A stretch of DNA of 64,000 nucleotides from Hyphomonas sp. (GTDB taxonomy: Bacteria; Pseudomonadota; Alphaproteobacteria; Caulobacterales; Hyphomonadaceae): contig CP051229.1 in the NCBI GenBank assembly GCA_017792365.1, positions 1,674,001 to 1,738,000 on the forward strand, given 5' to 3'. The position numbers were made by a program, and so were the translations under genes. Under the pieces are notes generated by a model. That model had not been told where the DNA came from, ran no database searches, and worked only from the letters and a program-made list of their open reading frames with translations. Positions within the stretch are counted from its first letter, which is position 1. Each line of letters starts with the position of its first letter. Below are positions 54,274-64,000 of this stretch, one piece after another.

Positions 54274-54370
54274 AACCGCCGGGACTTGGCGGAATCGCAC
54301 TGGGAATGCACAGTCCCCCGGGCGCGCCACGGCGCGCCCTGAACGGTCGGGCGCATAGAGGGCGGAATTC

Positions 54371-55896
54371 ATGACATTGCTAGATCGCGTCACCCTGGTC
54401 AGCGATTTTATCTGGGGCGGCGTTTGGGGCGATACGCAGGTATTGCCGTTCCCCCCCATGGTCATCGTTCTGCTGGGCGCCGGCATCCTGTTTATGGTCC
54501 GGCTGAAATTCTACCCGATCCTCAACCTGCCGGCGGCCTTCGCCGGCCTCTTCAAGAAATCCGACGAACCGGGCGAAGGCGAAATCAGCCCATTCGCCGC
54601 GCTGTCGACCGCGCTTTCCGGACAGGTCGGCACGGGCAACCTCGCAGGGTCGCGACCGCAATCACTCGGCGGGCCGGGCGCCCTGTTCTGATGTGGATCA
54701 CCGCGATCTTCGGCATGGCCCTCGCCTTCGCTGAAGGTTCGCTCTCCATCCGCTACCGGACCAAGGACGCGAACGGCCACTATCGCGGCGGCCCGATGAA
54801 CTACATCGTTCAGGGCCTCGGCCCCAAATGGAAATGGCTCGCCGTCGTCTTCTGTATCGGTACGCTGGTCTCGTCGATTTCGACCGGCAACATGATCCAG
54901 GCCAACGCCGTCGCCGATTCCATCACCGGACTGGCCCCGGCCATCCCCGAATGGGGCGCAGGCGTCATCGTCGCCATCGCGGTATTCGTGGTGATCATCG
55001 GCGGCATCAAGTCGATCGGCTCGGTCGCCGAGAAGATCGTCCCGTTCATGGCCGTCGCCTACCTGATCATGGCGTTCGTCGCGATCATGCTGAACATCAA
55101 TTCGATCCCGGAAGCCTTCGCGCAGATCTTCGGCGCCGCCTTCACGGGCCAGGCCGCAGCCGGCGGCTTCACTGGCGCGGGCGTCATGCTCGCCATTCGC
55201 GCCGGCTTCGCGCGCGGGCTCTTCTCGAACGAGGCCGGTCAGGGCTCCACCGCCATGGCCCACGCCGTCGCCCGCACCAACGACCCCGCCCGTCAGGGCC
55301 GCTTCGCCATGATGGGCACATTCATCGACACCATGATCATCTGCACCATGACCGGTCTCGTTTTGCTCACCGTGCAGGGCGCCTTCCCGGGAACCGGCGC
55401 AGACGGCGTCACCGCCATGCAGGATCACGTCTGGAAGTCTGACTTCCAAGGCTTCGACATGACAGCCGCCGCCTACACCGCCGTCTATCCATTCGAGGTC
55501 TTCGCCGGCATCTCCATCGGCCAGCTCATCGCCTCCGCCGCGCTGATCCTGTTCTCGTTCACCACCCTGCTCACCTGGGGCTATTACGGCGAACGCGCCG
55601 TCACCTACCTCACCGGCGGCAGCAACACCTTCGCGATCCCGTGGCGGGTCATCTGGTGCATCATGATCTTCGTGGGCTCGTTCCAGGAGATCGAACTGGT
55701 CTGGCGCACCGGCGACATCGCCAACGCCACCATGGCCTTCCCCAACCTGATCGCGCTGGTGATGCTGTCGACCGTGGTCGTCGGCCTCGCCAAGGGCAAC
55801 CGCCGCGCCGGACCCGACTTCGATGATCCGACAGGGAACAACGCGCCGCCGGTACAGCCGCCTGCGCACACCCCCGCGCAGCCGCCTCCCAGCTAG
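54371..55896 (+). pseudogene. Sodium:alanine symporter (AGCS family), three apparent deletions between 54645 and 54690
   Basis: Na+-driven alanine/glycine uptake, inner membrane, about 10-11 helices. The first 97 residues (LLGAGILFMVRLKFYPILNL, SALSGQVGTGNLAG-like) are in one frame; from MWITAIFGMALAFAEGSLSI onward in another. Adding one G at about 54648, one TC unit at about 54666 and one G at about 54690 restores GNLAGVATAITLGGPGALFW, the AGCS signature. Later motifs GGPMNYIVQGLG, RGLFSNEAGQGSTAMAHA and FTTLLTWGYYGERAVTYL are intact. Corrected length about 509 residues. Confidence 0.92.
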
Positions 55897-55913
55897 CAGG
55901 CGGCCCGCGCCGT

Positions 55914-57206
55914 CTAGGCCTCGAACGGGTCCTTCATCAGGATCACGTCCTCGCGCTCAGGCGACGTCGACAGCATCGAAACGGGCCGTCCCACCAGCTC
56001 CTCAAGCCGCCGGACATAGGTGACGGCCTCGCCCGGCAATTGTGTCCACGAGCGTGCGCCGCGCGTCGAGCCTTCCCAGCCCTTGAGGGTCTCGTAAACC
56101 GGCTCAACGTTCGCCTGATCCGTCATCCCCGCCGGGAAGTGGTCGAGCAGCTTGTCACCCAGCCGATAGGCCGTGCACACCTTGATCTCTTCAAACCCGT
56201 CCAGAACATCCAGCTTGGTCAGCGCAAGACCGTTGACGCCAGACACCGCACAAGCCTGGCGCACCATCACGGCGTCAAACCAGCCGCACCGGCGCGGCCG
56301 GCCCGTCACGGTCCCGAACTCGTGCCCGCGCTCGCCAAGGCGCTGGCCGATCTCGTTCTCCTGCTCGGTCGGGAACGGCCCGGAGCCGACCCGCGTCGTG
56401 TAGGCCTTCGCCAGACCCAGAACAAAATTCACAGCCCCCGGCCCGACCCCGGCGCCAGCCGCCGCCTGCCCTGAGACAACATTGGAGGAGGTCACGAACG
56501 GATAGGTCCCGTGATCCACATCCAGCATCACCCCCTGCGCACCTTCAAACAGGATCCGCTTGCCCGCCCGCACATGCTCGTCCAGCCGCGCCCAGACAGG
56601 CTGCGCATAGGCCAGCACCTTTGGCGCAATCTCCAGAAGCTCCGCCTTCAGCTTCTCGCCATCCGGCTCCTCCAGACCCAGCCCCGCGCGCAACGGCCTG
56701 TGATGCGCCAGCAAACGTTCCAGTTTCATGTCCAGCGCAGCAGGATCGGCGAGGTCCGCAACCCGGATCGCCCGCCGGCCCACCTTGTCTTCATAGGCCG
56801 GACCGATGCCGCGCTTCGTCGTGCCAATCTTGGCGTCGCCAAGGGCGCCCTCGCGCGCCGAATCAATATCCTTGTGCCACGGCAGGATCAGCGCCGCGTT
56901 GTCGGCAAGCAGGAGATCCGACGGCGTAAGCTCAACGCCCTCCTTCCGCATCCCCTCGATCTCGCTCAGCAGCTGCCACGGATCGACGACAACGCCATTC
57001 CCCACGATCGACAGCTTGCCCCCGCGAACCACGCCGGACGGCAGAAGGTTCAGCTTGAACGTCTTGTTCCCGATGACCAGCGTGTGACCCGCATTGTGGC
57101 CGCCCTGAAAGCGCACCACGACATCGGCGCGGCTCGATAGCCAGTCGACGATCTTGCCCTTGCCTTCGTCACCCCACTGGGCGCCGATCACCACAACTCC
57201 AGACAT
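55914..57206 (-). CDS. purA: Adenylosuccinate synthetase
   Basis: First committed step from IMP to AMP. 430 residues, complete. GTP/IMP motifs [17 protein letters not shown] (8-24), [62 protein letters not shown] and STTRGA-like loop STRGARSW. Intact frame. Confidence 0.97.
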   Translation of the reverse strand: MSGVVVIGAQWGDEGKGKIVDWLSSRADVVVRFQGGHNAGHTLVIGNKTFKLNLLPSGVVRGGKLSIVGNGVVVDPWQLLSEIEGMRKEGVELTPSDLLLADNAALILPWHKDIDSAREGALGDAKIGTTKRGIGPAYEDKVGRRAIRVADLADPAALDMKLERLLAHHRPLRAGLGLEEPDGEKLKAELLEIAPKVLAYAQPVWARLDEHVRAGKRILFEGAQGVMLDVDHGTYPFVTSSNVVSGQAAAGAGVGPGAVNFVLGLAKAYTTRVGSGPFPTEQENEIGQRLGERGHEFGTVTGRPRRCGWFDAVMVRQACAVSGVNGLALTKLDVLDGFEEIKVCTAYRLGDKLLDHFPAGMTDQANVEPVYETLKGWEGSTRGARSWTQLPGEAVTYVRRLEELVGRPVSMLSTSPEREDVILMKDPFEA

Positions 57207-57400
57207 TCAGCTGGTCCCGTTTTCCGCGTTTTTCCGGGCAAATCGCCCGCTGCAAGCCCGCGCCAAGCAACACCAGCAAGCCCCCCGGCGCAAGGCCGCA
57301 GAGCCCCACAGCGCCCTTTGCCGCACAACCCGTCTCGCAGCCCGAATCAACCTTTCGCTAACCGATCGCGGCAAGCCTCCCCCCAGAAACGGAGGCCAAG

Positions 57401-58030
57401 ATGACAGCGATCCAGGTACCCCAGCGCAAAACCGTCGCAACCGGCAATTTCCTGCGCATCGGCGGACTTCTCGCCCTCGTGGCGGCGGTCGCCGTCGCTT
57501 GGCTCCTCCAGCCCGGCCGGGCCGCAGCTCTGGCCAAGGCCGAGCTCCCTGAAAGCATTACCGGCCAGGCTTCCGTCATTGATGGAGACACGATCGAAAT
57601 CCGCGGCGAACGCATCCGGCTGGAAGGCATCGACGCCCCGGAATCCGGCCAGCGCTGCTATTCAGCCGCCCACAAACTCTACCGCTGCGGCGCAAACGCC
57701 GCCAATGCGCTGGATGCATGGATCGGCGCCGCCGCCGTGACGTGCCGCATCGACGGAACCGACCGCTACAAGCGCCTGATCGGAACCTGCGAAGTGCGCG
57801 GCGCGGACATGCAAGCCTGGATGGTCGAAAACGGCCACGCCATCGCCTACCGCCAATACTCGACTCAGTACGTCGCAGCCGAACACCGCGCGTCAGCGGC
57901 CAGGGCGGGCGTATGGCAGGGCGAGTTCGTCGAACCCCAGCTCTGGCGTCAGGGCCTGCGGATGGAAGGCGAGAAGCCGACCAAGGCCATGCGCGAGGGC
58001 AAGTTCGGACTGGCCGGCCTCTCGCAATAG
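57401..58030 (+). CDS. Staphylococcal-nuclease-like (SNase/thermonuclease) protein, membrane-anchored or secreted
   Basis: 209 residues; ATG 57401 with GGAGG. Hydrophobic segment about 19-36 as signal anchor. SNase (OB) domain: VIDGDTIEIRGERIRLEGIDAPESGQRC with Asp and Arg of the active site, then YKRLIGTCEVRGADMQAWMVENGHAIAYRQYS; catalytic Arg-x-Glu-like arrangement partly visible, extra Cys residues could form disulfides. Extracytoplasmic nuclease by inference. Confidence 0.87.
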   Translation: MTAIQVPQRKTVATGNFLRIGGLLALVAAVAVAWLLQPGRAAALAKAELPESITGQASVIDGDTIEIRGERIRLEGIDAPESGQRCYSAAHKLYRCGANAANALDAWIGAAAVTCRIDGTDRYKRLIGTCEVRGADMQAWMVENGHAIAYRQYSTQYVAAEHRASAARAGVWQGEFVEPQLWRQGLRMEGEKPTKAMREGKFGLAGLSQ

Positions 58031-58132
58031 AACATTGGCTGCCGCCGCATTGAACTCCCGGGTGCGAAGCCTAGTCTGCCCCGCATCACTCGAATCAACG
58101 CGCGCCGGACCGGCGTGCAGGAACCCGCTCGC

Positions 58133-58888
58133 ATGACCCATCTCGCGCTCGTCACCGGCTCCGCCAAACGGCTAGGCCGTGCAATCGCGCTGCGGCTCGC
58201 CCGGGAGGGATGCGATGTCGTCATCCACTACCGCGCCTCTCGCGACGAAGCGGAAGAGACCGCAAGCCAGATCGTGCAGAAAGGCGGCAAGGCGATGTCC
58301 GTCGCCTTCGACCAGACCATCCCGGAAGCAATCTCCGACGGCTTCGCCGCCATCCGCGAATTCTACGGCCGCGCGCCGGACGTCCTCGTGAACTCCGCCT
58401 CCGTCTATGAGGCAGACGACATCGCCAATGTCGAGAAAGCCGGCCTCAACCGCCACTTCAACGCCAACCTCGTCGGCCCCGTCCTGCTGACGCGCAAGCT
58501 GTTCGAAGCGTCCAGCAAGACCACCCGGGGCGCGATCATCAACATTCTCGACTACAAGCTCTACGCCCCAAACCCGGACCACCTCTCCTACACGCTGTCG
58601 AAATATGCGCTGCAGGGTTTCACCGAACTGATGGCCCGTCGCCTCTCGCCTGTTTTCAGGGTCAACGCCATCGCCCCCGGCTATACGCTGCCCGACGTGG
58701 ACGCGAAGGACGACGCGCATTTCGTGGCCAAACATGACGAGACGCCGCTGGAGCGCGGCCCCACCGCCGAAGATATCGCAGACGCTGCCGCTTACCTCCT
58801 GAAGGCGCGCGCAACGACCGGCCAGACCATCCTCGTGGACGGCGGCCGCCATCTCGACGCCGCCAGCCGGGCCCCGACAAAGACCTGA
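58133..58888 (+). CDS. SDR-family oxidoreductase, pteridine-reductase-like
   Basis: ATG 58133 with AGGA. Rossmann motif TGSAKRLGRAIALRLAREG, where the Arg-Leu after Lys suits NADPH; VNSASVYEADD, ILDYKLYAPNPDHLSYTLSKYALQ with catalytic Asp and Y-x-x-x-K. TGSAKRLG and NSASxYE/F are typical of pteridine reductase 1 and FolM relatives. Its possible substrate is a dihydropterin. Near an AbgB-like hydrolase and a PTPS-like gene, which supports a pterin role. Confidence 0.83.
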   Translation: MTHLALVTGSAKRLGRAIALRLAREGCDVVIHYRASRDEAEETASQIVQKGGKAMSVAFDQTIPEAISDGFAAIREFYGRAPDVLVNSASVYEADDIANVEKAGLNRHFNANLVGPVLLTRKLFEASSKTTRGAIINILDYKLYAPNPDHLSYTLSKYALQGFTELMARRLSPVFRVNAIAPGYTLPDVDAKDDAHFVAKHDETPLERGPTAEDIADAAAYLLKARATTGQTILVDGGRHLDAASRAPTKT

Positions 58889-58903
58889 AGCCGGATCCTG
58901 CGC

Positions 58904-60344
58904 TTAGTCGCGGTAATCCAGCGGCGGTTTCCGGTCGCCGAGCAGCGACTTGTAGGTGTAGTTCTCGCCGCGCGCTTCATCGAACGCGGCGCGCGCCTCG
59001 TCCCTCAGCGCCTTGTTCTCGTAGAGCTCGATCGCAGCAAGCGTCATCGTCTTCGCCGCCACCTGCGCGCCCTTCACCCCGATCGACATGCCGCTCGCGG
59101 CCACGGCCTGCCAGGAATGCGACGGCGTCCCCGGCACCCATGTCGCAGTACGCACCCCAACGGTCGGCGTAGCGTACGAAACATCACCAACATCGGTCGA
59201 GCCGTACCCCAACGTCGAGCTGTAAGCCTGTACGGTCTCCTGATCGCCAATCTTGGCGTCAGGGTTGTCGAACGAGGCATAGATGCCCCTTTGCGAACTC
59301 CGCTTCCTCCGGAGTGTACGCCACCCCGCCCACCAGCCGCAGTTTCGTCCATCATTTTCGCCAGCGGCTCATTCACCAGAGCGGGTTGTTTCCGTGAATG
59401 ATCTCCCAGTCGACCTCGGTGCCAGTCCCCTGCGCAGCGCCGCGCGCGGCGTTCTCAAGCCGCGCCCAGATCGCTTCAACGCCCTCGGTCTCGGGGTGGC
59501 GCACATAATAGAAGACCTCGGCAAAGTCGGGCACCACATTGGGCGCAAGCCCACCCGCCGTGATCACATAATGCATCCGCGCTTCCTGCGGGATGTGCTC
59601 GTGCATCATGTTGGCCATCATGTTCATGGCCTCGACCCCATCCAGCGCCGAGCGCGCCTGCTCCGGGGCGCCAGCCGCGTGCGCGGATACCCCGCGGAAC
59701 CGGAACTTCGCCGAACGGTTCGCCAGCGAAGTCCTCGCCGCAGCCGAGTTCTCGTCATCGGCGTGCCAGTGGATCGCGATATCGACATCGTCGAACAGGC
59801 CGTCGCGCACCATGTAGACCTTGCCGCTTCCACCCTCCTCGGCAGGCGTTCCATAAAACCGAATCTCGCCCGCCGTACCCGTCCGCTCCAGCCACTCCTT
59901 GACGCTGATCGCCGCCGTCAGCGAGCCCGCCGCGAACACGTTGTGCCCACACGCGTGCCCCGCCGCCTTGCCCGCAATCGGCGAGCGCGATGACACCGCA
60001 TCCTGATTGATCCCCGGCAGCGCATCGAACTCGCCAAGAATCGCAATGATCGGACCGTCGCCCCGCTTCCACGACGCAACGAACGCAGTCGGGATACCCG
60101 CCACGCCGCGCTCGACGGCAAAGCCCTCTTTCTCAAGCGTGCTGGCCAGCAGCTCCGCCGACTGCGTCTCCTGATAGCCGACTTCCGCCCACTCCCATAT
60201 CTGCCGTGAAACGTCGCGCGTCATGTCCTTGCGCGCATCAACGCGCGACAGGATTTCGGCAGTGGTCTCAGCGTGGGCTGCCACCCCCGCGAGTGCGATG
60301 ACCGCGACGGCGCAAGCAAGTTTACGGATCAATGTCGTCTCCAT
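58904..60344 (-). pseudogene. M20 metallo-amidohydrolase, AbgB-like, exported; three apparent deletions
   Basis: ATG 60344; signal peptide ending AAHA. M20 core: EYALPG-like GEFDALPGINQD, HACGHNVFAAG, YGTPAEEGGSGK, HWHADDENS and lid domain VSAHAAGAPEQARSALDGVEAMN. Frame stops after HGNNPLW; adding one G at about 59376 continues NEPLAKMMDETAA; two-base units near 59337 and 59286 then link VGGVAYTPEEAEFAKG to ASFDNPDAKIGDQETVQAYSS and the C-terminus. The NNPLW.NEPLA pattern and about 480 residues match p-aminobenzoyl-glutamate hydrolase subunit B; substrate unproven. Confidence 0.85.
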
Positions 60345-60523
60345 GGTCCATGAACCGCCAGCGCCAGAGCGGCACGGAGCGGCTAGATTGCCGCCCAAGA
60401 CTAGAATTGCTTCCGCCAGCGGCACAAGCGGTGCCTGATGCAAGGCCATCAGAAACATTGCCCCAGCGCGAAGTGGAGGCTATCTGAGCGCCTCGAACCG
60501 ACCAAACTGACCCACGAACCGCA

Positions 60524-60887
60524 ATGTTTGAAGTCTCAGTCTCAGGCTCCTTCGAAGCGAGCCACTATATCGACGCCAAGGGCGCCCCGGACGGCTATCG
60601 CCGCATCCACGGGCATTCCTTCATCGTCGACGCCGCTGTCGCAGCCGACAAACCCGGCGAAGAAGGCTGGGTCGTCGACTCGCGCTTTCGGCAAAGCCTT
60701 GAACGAGATTCTGGCGCGCCTCGACCACCAGCTGCTCAACGAGATCGAGGGCCTCGAGCGCCCCACCTTCGAGAACATTCTCGTCTGGATTGACCAGCAG
60801 CTCATCGCGGCAGACTTCTTCGCCTCGCGTCTCGAAATCCGCCGCCCGACGATCAACCAGCGCGCCGTCTACACCCCGCGCCGCTAG
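60524..60887 (+). pseudogene. 6-pyruvoyl-tetrahydropterin synthase / QueD-family protein, two apparent T deletions near 60680-60688
   Basis: Residues FEASHYIDAKG and RRIHGHSFIVD give the zinc His triad of the PTPS fold. The position four before HGH, the catalytic Cys in QueD, is Tyr here (GYRRIHGHS), so queuosine-type chemistry is doubtful. Frame is lost after VVDS; adding a T at about 60680 and another at about 60688 gives VVDFALFGKALNEILARLDH and continues LLNEIEGLERPTFENIL, the family C-terminal Asp-His and Glu-Asn motifs. Corrected length about 121 residues. Confidence 0.85.
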
Positions 60888-60896
60888 CTAAGCCGT

Positions 60897-62807
60897 CTAG
60901 CCGCCCAGCCCCTCGATCACCTCGTTCGCCTCCAGCCACTCCAGCTCGGCGCTTTCCAGCTTGTCGGCCCACTCGCCGCGCTCACGCGACAGCTTCTGGC
61001 CGTACTCCGGGTCGGCGAAGGCGTCCGGCGCCCCAAGCGCCGCATCCAGCGCCGCGAGCTTCGCCTGCGCCTCGCCCAGCGCGGCCTCCGCCCGCTTCAC
61101 GCGTTCGCGCTCCTTGTTGTTCGGCTTGCGCCGCGGCGGCTCCGCCTCGGCTTGCACGGCAACGACAGGCTCGTGCTTCGTTTCAGGCGCGCGATAACTG
61201 CTGCCCGGCCCCGTCCGTCCGCCGCCGCCGCTGCCAGTCTCGCGATCCGCAGCCATCACCATCGCACGATAGTCGGAGATATCTCCATCGTAGGGCGACA
61301 CCTCGCCATCCTTCACCAGCCAGATCTGGTCGCTGGCGCCTTCGGCCAGATAGGTGTCGTGCGTGATCAGCAGCACCGCGCCCTCATAATCGTTCAGCGC
61401 ATGGATCAGCGCCTCGCGGCTATCGATATCGAGGTGGCTGGTGGGCTCATCGAGAATGAGAATATGCGGCTTCGAATAAGTTGTGAGCCCAAGCAGCAGG
61501 CGCACCTTTTCCCCGCCAGACAGCTTCTCCACCAGCGTCTCGACTTTCTCCGCCCCGAAGCCGAACTGCGCAGCAAGCGCCCGCGCCTTCGATTGCCCCA
61601 TCTCGGGCGCCAGCGCCTGCACGTGCTGCAGCACGCTGTCTCCGGCGCTCAACTCGTCGAGCTGGTCCTGACTGAAATACCCGATCCGCAGCTTCGATGA
61701 CGCAATGCGCTTGCCGGTCATCAGAGGCAGGCGCTCCGCGATCGACTTCACCAGCGTCGTCTTGCCTTGCCCGTTCGCGCCAACGATCGCGATCCGGTCA
61801 TCGACATCCAGCCGCAGCTCGACGCCGCTAAGGATCGGCCGACCCTCAACATAGCCAAGCTCTGAATCCTCAAGCCGCAGGATGGGCGAGGCCAGTTGCT
61901 CCGGGTTGGGAAACGTGAACGGCGTCGTCCGCTCGGATAGCGGAACCGCGATGTCCTGCATCCGCTCGATCATCTTCAACCGGCTCTGCGCCTGCCGCGC
62001 CTTGGTCGCCTTGGCCCGGAAACGATCGACGAACGACTGCAGGTGGGCGCGTTGCGCATCCTGCTTCGCCTTCATCGACACGAGGTGCGCCTGGCGCTCC
62101 GCGCGGCCTTTCAGATAATCATCATAGCCGCCGGTCGACATCACCAGCTTCGTGTCCTCGACCGCCAGGATATGCGACACGCTCCGGTTGAGCAGGTCCC
62201 TGTCGTGGCTCACGATGATCAGCGTCCGCGGATACTTGCGAAGGTAACCCTCCAGCCAGCTCGCCCCTTCAAGATCGAGATAGTTGGTCGGCTCGTCGAG
62301 CAGCAGCAGGTCAGGCGTCGAGAACAGGACGCCCGCCAGCGCCGCACGCATCCGCCACCCGCCCGAGAACTCCCCCGCTGCGCGCTCCAGATCCGCCTGA
62401 CTGAACCCCAGCCCCGCCAGAACGCGCGCCGCCCGCGCCTCGGCCGACCAGGCATCGATGTCGGCCAGCCGCGTATGTGCTTCGGCAATCGCCTCGCCGT
62501 CCTCTTCGGTCTCCAGCTGCGCCATCAGCGCGGCGCGCTCCGTGTCCGCCTCCAGAACCACCTCCAGCAGCGGACGGGACGACGCCTCGATCTCCTGTTC
62601 GACCACCCCGATGCGCGCGCCCGACTTCAGCCGGATCGCCTCGCTTCCGGCCGCAGCTTCCGTCTGGATCAGCCGTAAAAGCGTCGACTTGCCCGTCCCG
62701 TTCCGCCCGACGAGGCCGACCTTCCAGCCATCCGGAATCTGTGCGGACGCGCCCTCGAACAGGGCGCGCGTCTGTATCCGGTAGGTGAGGTCCTGGATCG
62801 TCAGCAT
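60897..62807 (-). CDS. ABC-F family ATP-binding protein, Uup/YheS-like with C-terminal coiled coil
   Basis: 636 residues, two ABC ATPase domains and no TM segments. Domain 1: GRNGTGKST, FSGGWRMRAAL, LLLLDEPTNYLDLEG; linker with RFRAKATKARQAQSRLKMIE; domain 2: GANGQGKTT, LSGGEKVRLLL, LILDEPTSHLDIDS. C-terminal Lys/Glu/Ala-rich helical hairpin (about 560-630), as in Uup/YheS C-domains that bind nucleic acid. FSGGWRMR favours the YheS/ABCF subgroup. Ends nine bases from the convergent PTPS-like gene. Confidence 0.93.
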   Translation of the reverse strand: MLTIQDLTYRIQTRALFEGASAQIPDGWKVGLVGRNGTGKSTLLRLIQTEAAAGSEAIRLKSGARIGVVEQEIEASSRPLLEVVLEADTERAALMAQLETEEDGEAIAEAHTRLADIDAWSAEARAARVLAGLGFSQADLERAAGEFSGGWRMRAALAGVLFSTPDLLLLDEPTNYLDLEGASWLEGYLRKYPRTLIIVSHDRDLLNRSVSHILAVEDTKLVMSTGGYDDYLKGRAERQAHLVSMKAKQDAQRAHLQSFVDRFRAKATKARQAQSRLKMIERMQDIAVPLSERTTPFTFPNPEQLASPILRLEDSELGYVEGRPILSGVELRLDVDDRIAIVGANGQGKTTLVKSIAERLPLMTGKRIASSKLRIGYFSQDQLDELSAGDSVLQHVQALAPEMGQSKARALAAQFGFGAEKVETLVEKLSGGEKVRLLLGLTTYSKPHILILDEPTSHLDIDSREALIHALNDYEGAVLLITHDTYLAEGASDQIWLVKDGEVSPYDGDISDYRAMVMAADRETGSGGGGRTGPGSSYRAPETKHEPVVAVQAEAEPPRRKPNNKERERVKRAEAALGEAQAKLAALDAALGAPDAFADPEYGQKLSRERGEWADKLESAELEWLEANEVIEGLGG

Positions 62808-63045
62808 ATCTTGATAGCCGGGGGCTTTCGTCTCAAATCGAGACGCTCAAAGCTCGCCCCTCCTCCCTTTCTTAACCGTTCTCGTGTCTAATGGCATGAT
62901 CGCTGAATGGCCCCGCGCCAAAGGGCCGCGAACCTCGCGCCGCTTGCAATACGGCGTCAAGATCGACAAGGAACACCGCGATCGACGAACCCAGCCGGTA
63001 CACGGCCTACGTCACCCGCGGCGTCATGAATAGCGACAGCGCAGC
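62808..63045. other. Spacer without a supported gene
   Basis: 238 bases between the divergent ABC-F and permease genes. A short Arg-rich frame from 62898 has no ribosome site and no recognisable features. Promoters for both genes are expected here. Confidence 0.45.
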
Positions 63046-64000
63046 ATGAGTTTCATAGATCGAGTGCGAGGCCGTCTTAACGGCAAGAAACGCGACCCGC
63101 TGAACTGGGAGACGTGGCGCCACGCAGCCCCGGGTCGCCGTGCTGGCGTGGGCCGGCGTCGGCGCCGATGGTCTGTCCTCAGCCAATTACGGTCCCGAAG
63201 AAGCCTACAAGGCCATGGCCGGCCACGAACCGCTGGTTCTGTGGCTGGCCCTCGTCACCGCCGTAACGGTCGTCATTATCTCGATGGCCTACGTCCAGAT
63301 CATCGCCCTCTTCCCGAACGGCGGCGGCGGCTACCAGGCGGCCTCACGCCTGTTCCATCCGCTGGCCGGCCTCTTCTCCGGCTCGGCGCTCATCGTCGAC
63401 TACTCGCTGACGATCTCGATCTCGATCGCTGCCGCAACCGACGCGATCCTCTCGCTCACCCACCACTCGAACCTCGGCCTGAAGCCGTGGCTGATGGCCG
63501 GCGGTCTGACCTTCCTTGTCGCCGTGAACCTGCGAGGCATGAGGGAATCCCTCTCGATCCTTGCGCCGATCTTCTTCCTCTTCCTCATCTCCCACGTCTT
63601 CCTGATCGGCGCCGGTCTCTACGTGCGCGGCGACGTGCTGGTTGAAGGCGTCGTCAGCGCCGAGCGCGAGGCGGAAACGGTGATCGCCGAAGGCGGCGTC
63701 TGGATGCTGCTCGCCATCCTCGGCACGGCCTACGCTGCAGGGGCCGGCACCTACACCGGCATCGAAGCGCTCTCGAACAACGCCCAGGCCCTGAAACCGC
63801 CCCGCGCCAAGACCGGCGCGCGCGCGATGGCCCTGATCGCGGTCTCCCTCGCCCTGATCGCCGGCGGCATTCTGCTGCTCTACACCGTCTGGCAACCCGA
63901 TGTCGTCTTCGGAAAGACGCTCAACTCCGTCGTCTTCACGCAGACGCTGGCCGAACTCTTCCCGGAAATTCCGTGGCTGCAGCAGGTCATCATCACGACC
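63046..64000 (+). pseudogene. APC-superfamily amino acid permease, 5' frame break and truncated by window end
   Basis: ATG 63046 gives MSFIDRVRGRLNGKKRDPLN then shifts; from about 63125 the frame VAVLAWAGVGADGLSSANYG, PEEAYKAMAGHEPLVLWLAL is continuous to the window end. One or two bases appear lost at 63115-63135. Many hydrophobic helices and NGGGGYQAASRLFHPLAGL, VDYSLTISISIAAATDAIL match APC permeases of the type often fused to a UspA-like domain. The C-terminal part lies outside. Confidence 0.82.

Noticed and set aside
54511-55869. 452-residue minus-strand frame over the AGCS symporter
   Set aside because: Asp/Gly/His-rich mirror of a clear membrane transporter; no start signal.
1-64000. 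tRNA, rRNA or prophage genes
   Set aside because: None seen by eye: no cloverleaf-like stretches with CCA-type ends, no rRNA signatures, no phage structural genes. A tRNAscan or Infernal run would be needed to exclude small RNAs.

Overview
The window is a high-GC (roughly two-thirds G+C by eye) chromosome segment from an alphaproteobacterium. The gene set suggests Caulobacterales/Hyphomonadales-type bacteria: a PHB regulator/reductase pair (phaR, phaB), RpoH with an alphaproteobacterial sigma-32 promoter, an ExoD-family protein, thrS-yidD-hisI-folE within 15 kb, and many Tat or Sec lipoproteins. The lineage is inference; no rRNA or tRNA gene was seen.

Layout. 0-13 kb: cupin protein, exported protein, divergent phaB/phaR, ABC-F ATPase, an iodotyrosine-deiodinase-like nitroreductase, acyl-CoA dehydrogenase, small membrane and HTH-like proteins, then a polyprenyl-phosphate glycosyltransferase divergent from an ArnT/PMT-type glycosyltransferase, and another GT2. 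13-30 kb: thrS, a REP-rich spacer, yidD, serine hydrolase, DedA-like protein, OmpA-like protein, lipoprotein, NifU-like scaffold, CHAD protein, ExoD, cysS, folE, CPA2 antiporter, hisI and a PLP enzyme. 30-43 kb: ArsR/SRPBCC pair, serine hydrolase, Zn-alcohol dehydrogenase, multi-PAS hybrid histidine kinase behind a Crp-type regulator, PhoD-type phosphatase, RluD-type pseudouridine synthase, a large lipoprotein, a membrane protein with an LRSF-like domain, and an EF-hand protein. 43.36-46.63 kb: a mobile element (below). 46.9-64 kb: rpoH, a GFA-family gene, rRNA/tRNA methyltransferase, carboxylesterase, epimerase-like protein, PQQ/haem c dehydrogenase, AGCS symporter, purA, secreted nuclease, a pterin/folate-looking cluster (pteridine-reductase-like SDR, AbgB-like M20 hydrolase, PTPS/QueD-like protein), a second ABC-F ATPase and an APC permease running off the end.

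Three things stand out. (1) Positions 43364-46626 form an IS1595-family transposon with passenger genes: near-perfect 19-bp inverted ends, identical flanking GCTCGAAAA, a transposase at the right end, and about 2.2 kb of cargo including a tightly overlapping four-gene operon with an XRE-type regulator, a DUF6941-like protein and repeated operator-like sites. It lies in the spacer just upstream of the rpoH heat-shock promoter. (2) A GFA-family gene (47907-48365, minus) has an in-frame TGA exactly where the first Cys of the catalytic CxCxxC motif is expected: a selenocysteine candidate or a point-mutated gene. (3) About twenty apparent frameshifts in eleven host genes can each be explained by loss of one unit of a short mononucleotide or dinucleotide repeat; this looks like sequencing or assembly error and should be corrected before calling pseudogenes.

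A family of palindromic GC-rich repeats (core CCTCCCCCGAACGGGGGAGG) recurs in spacers between 13 and 31 kb.
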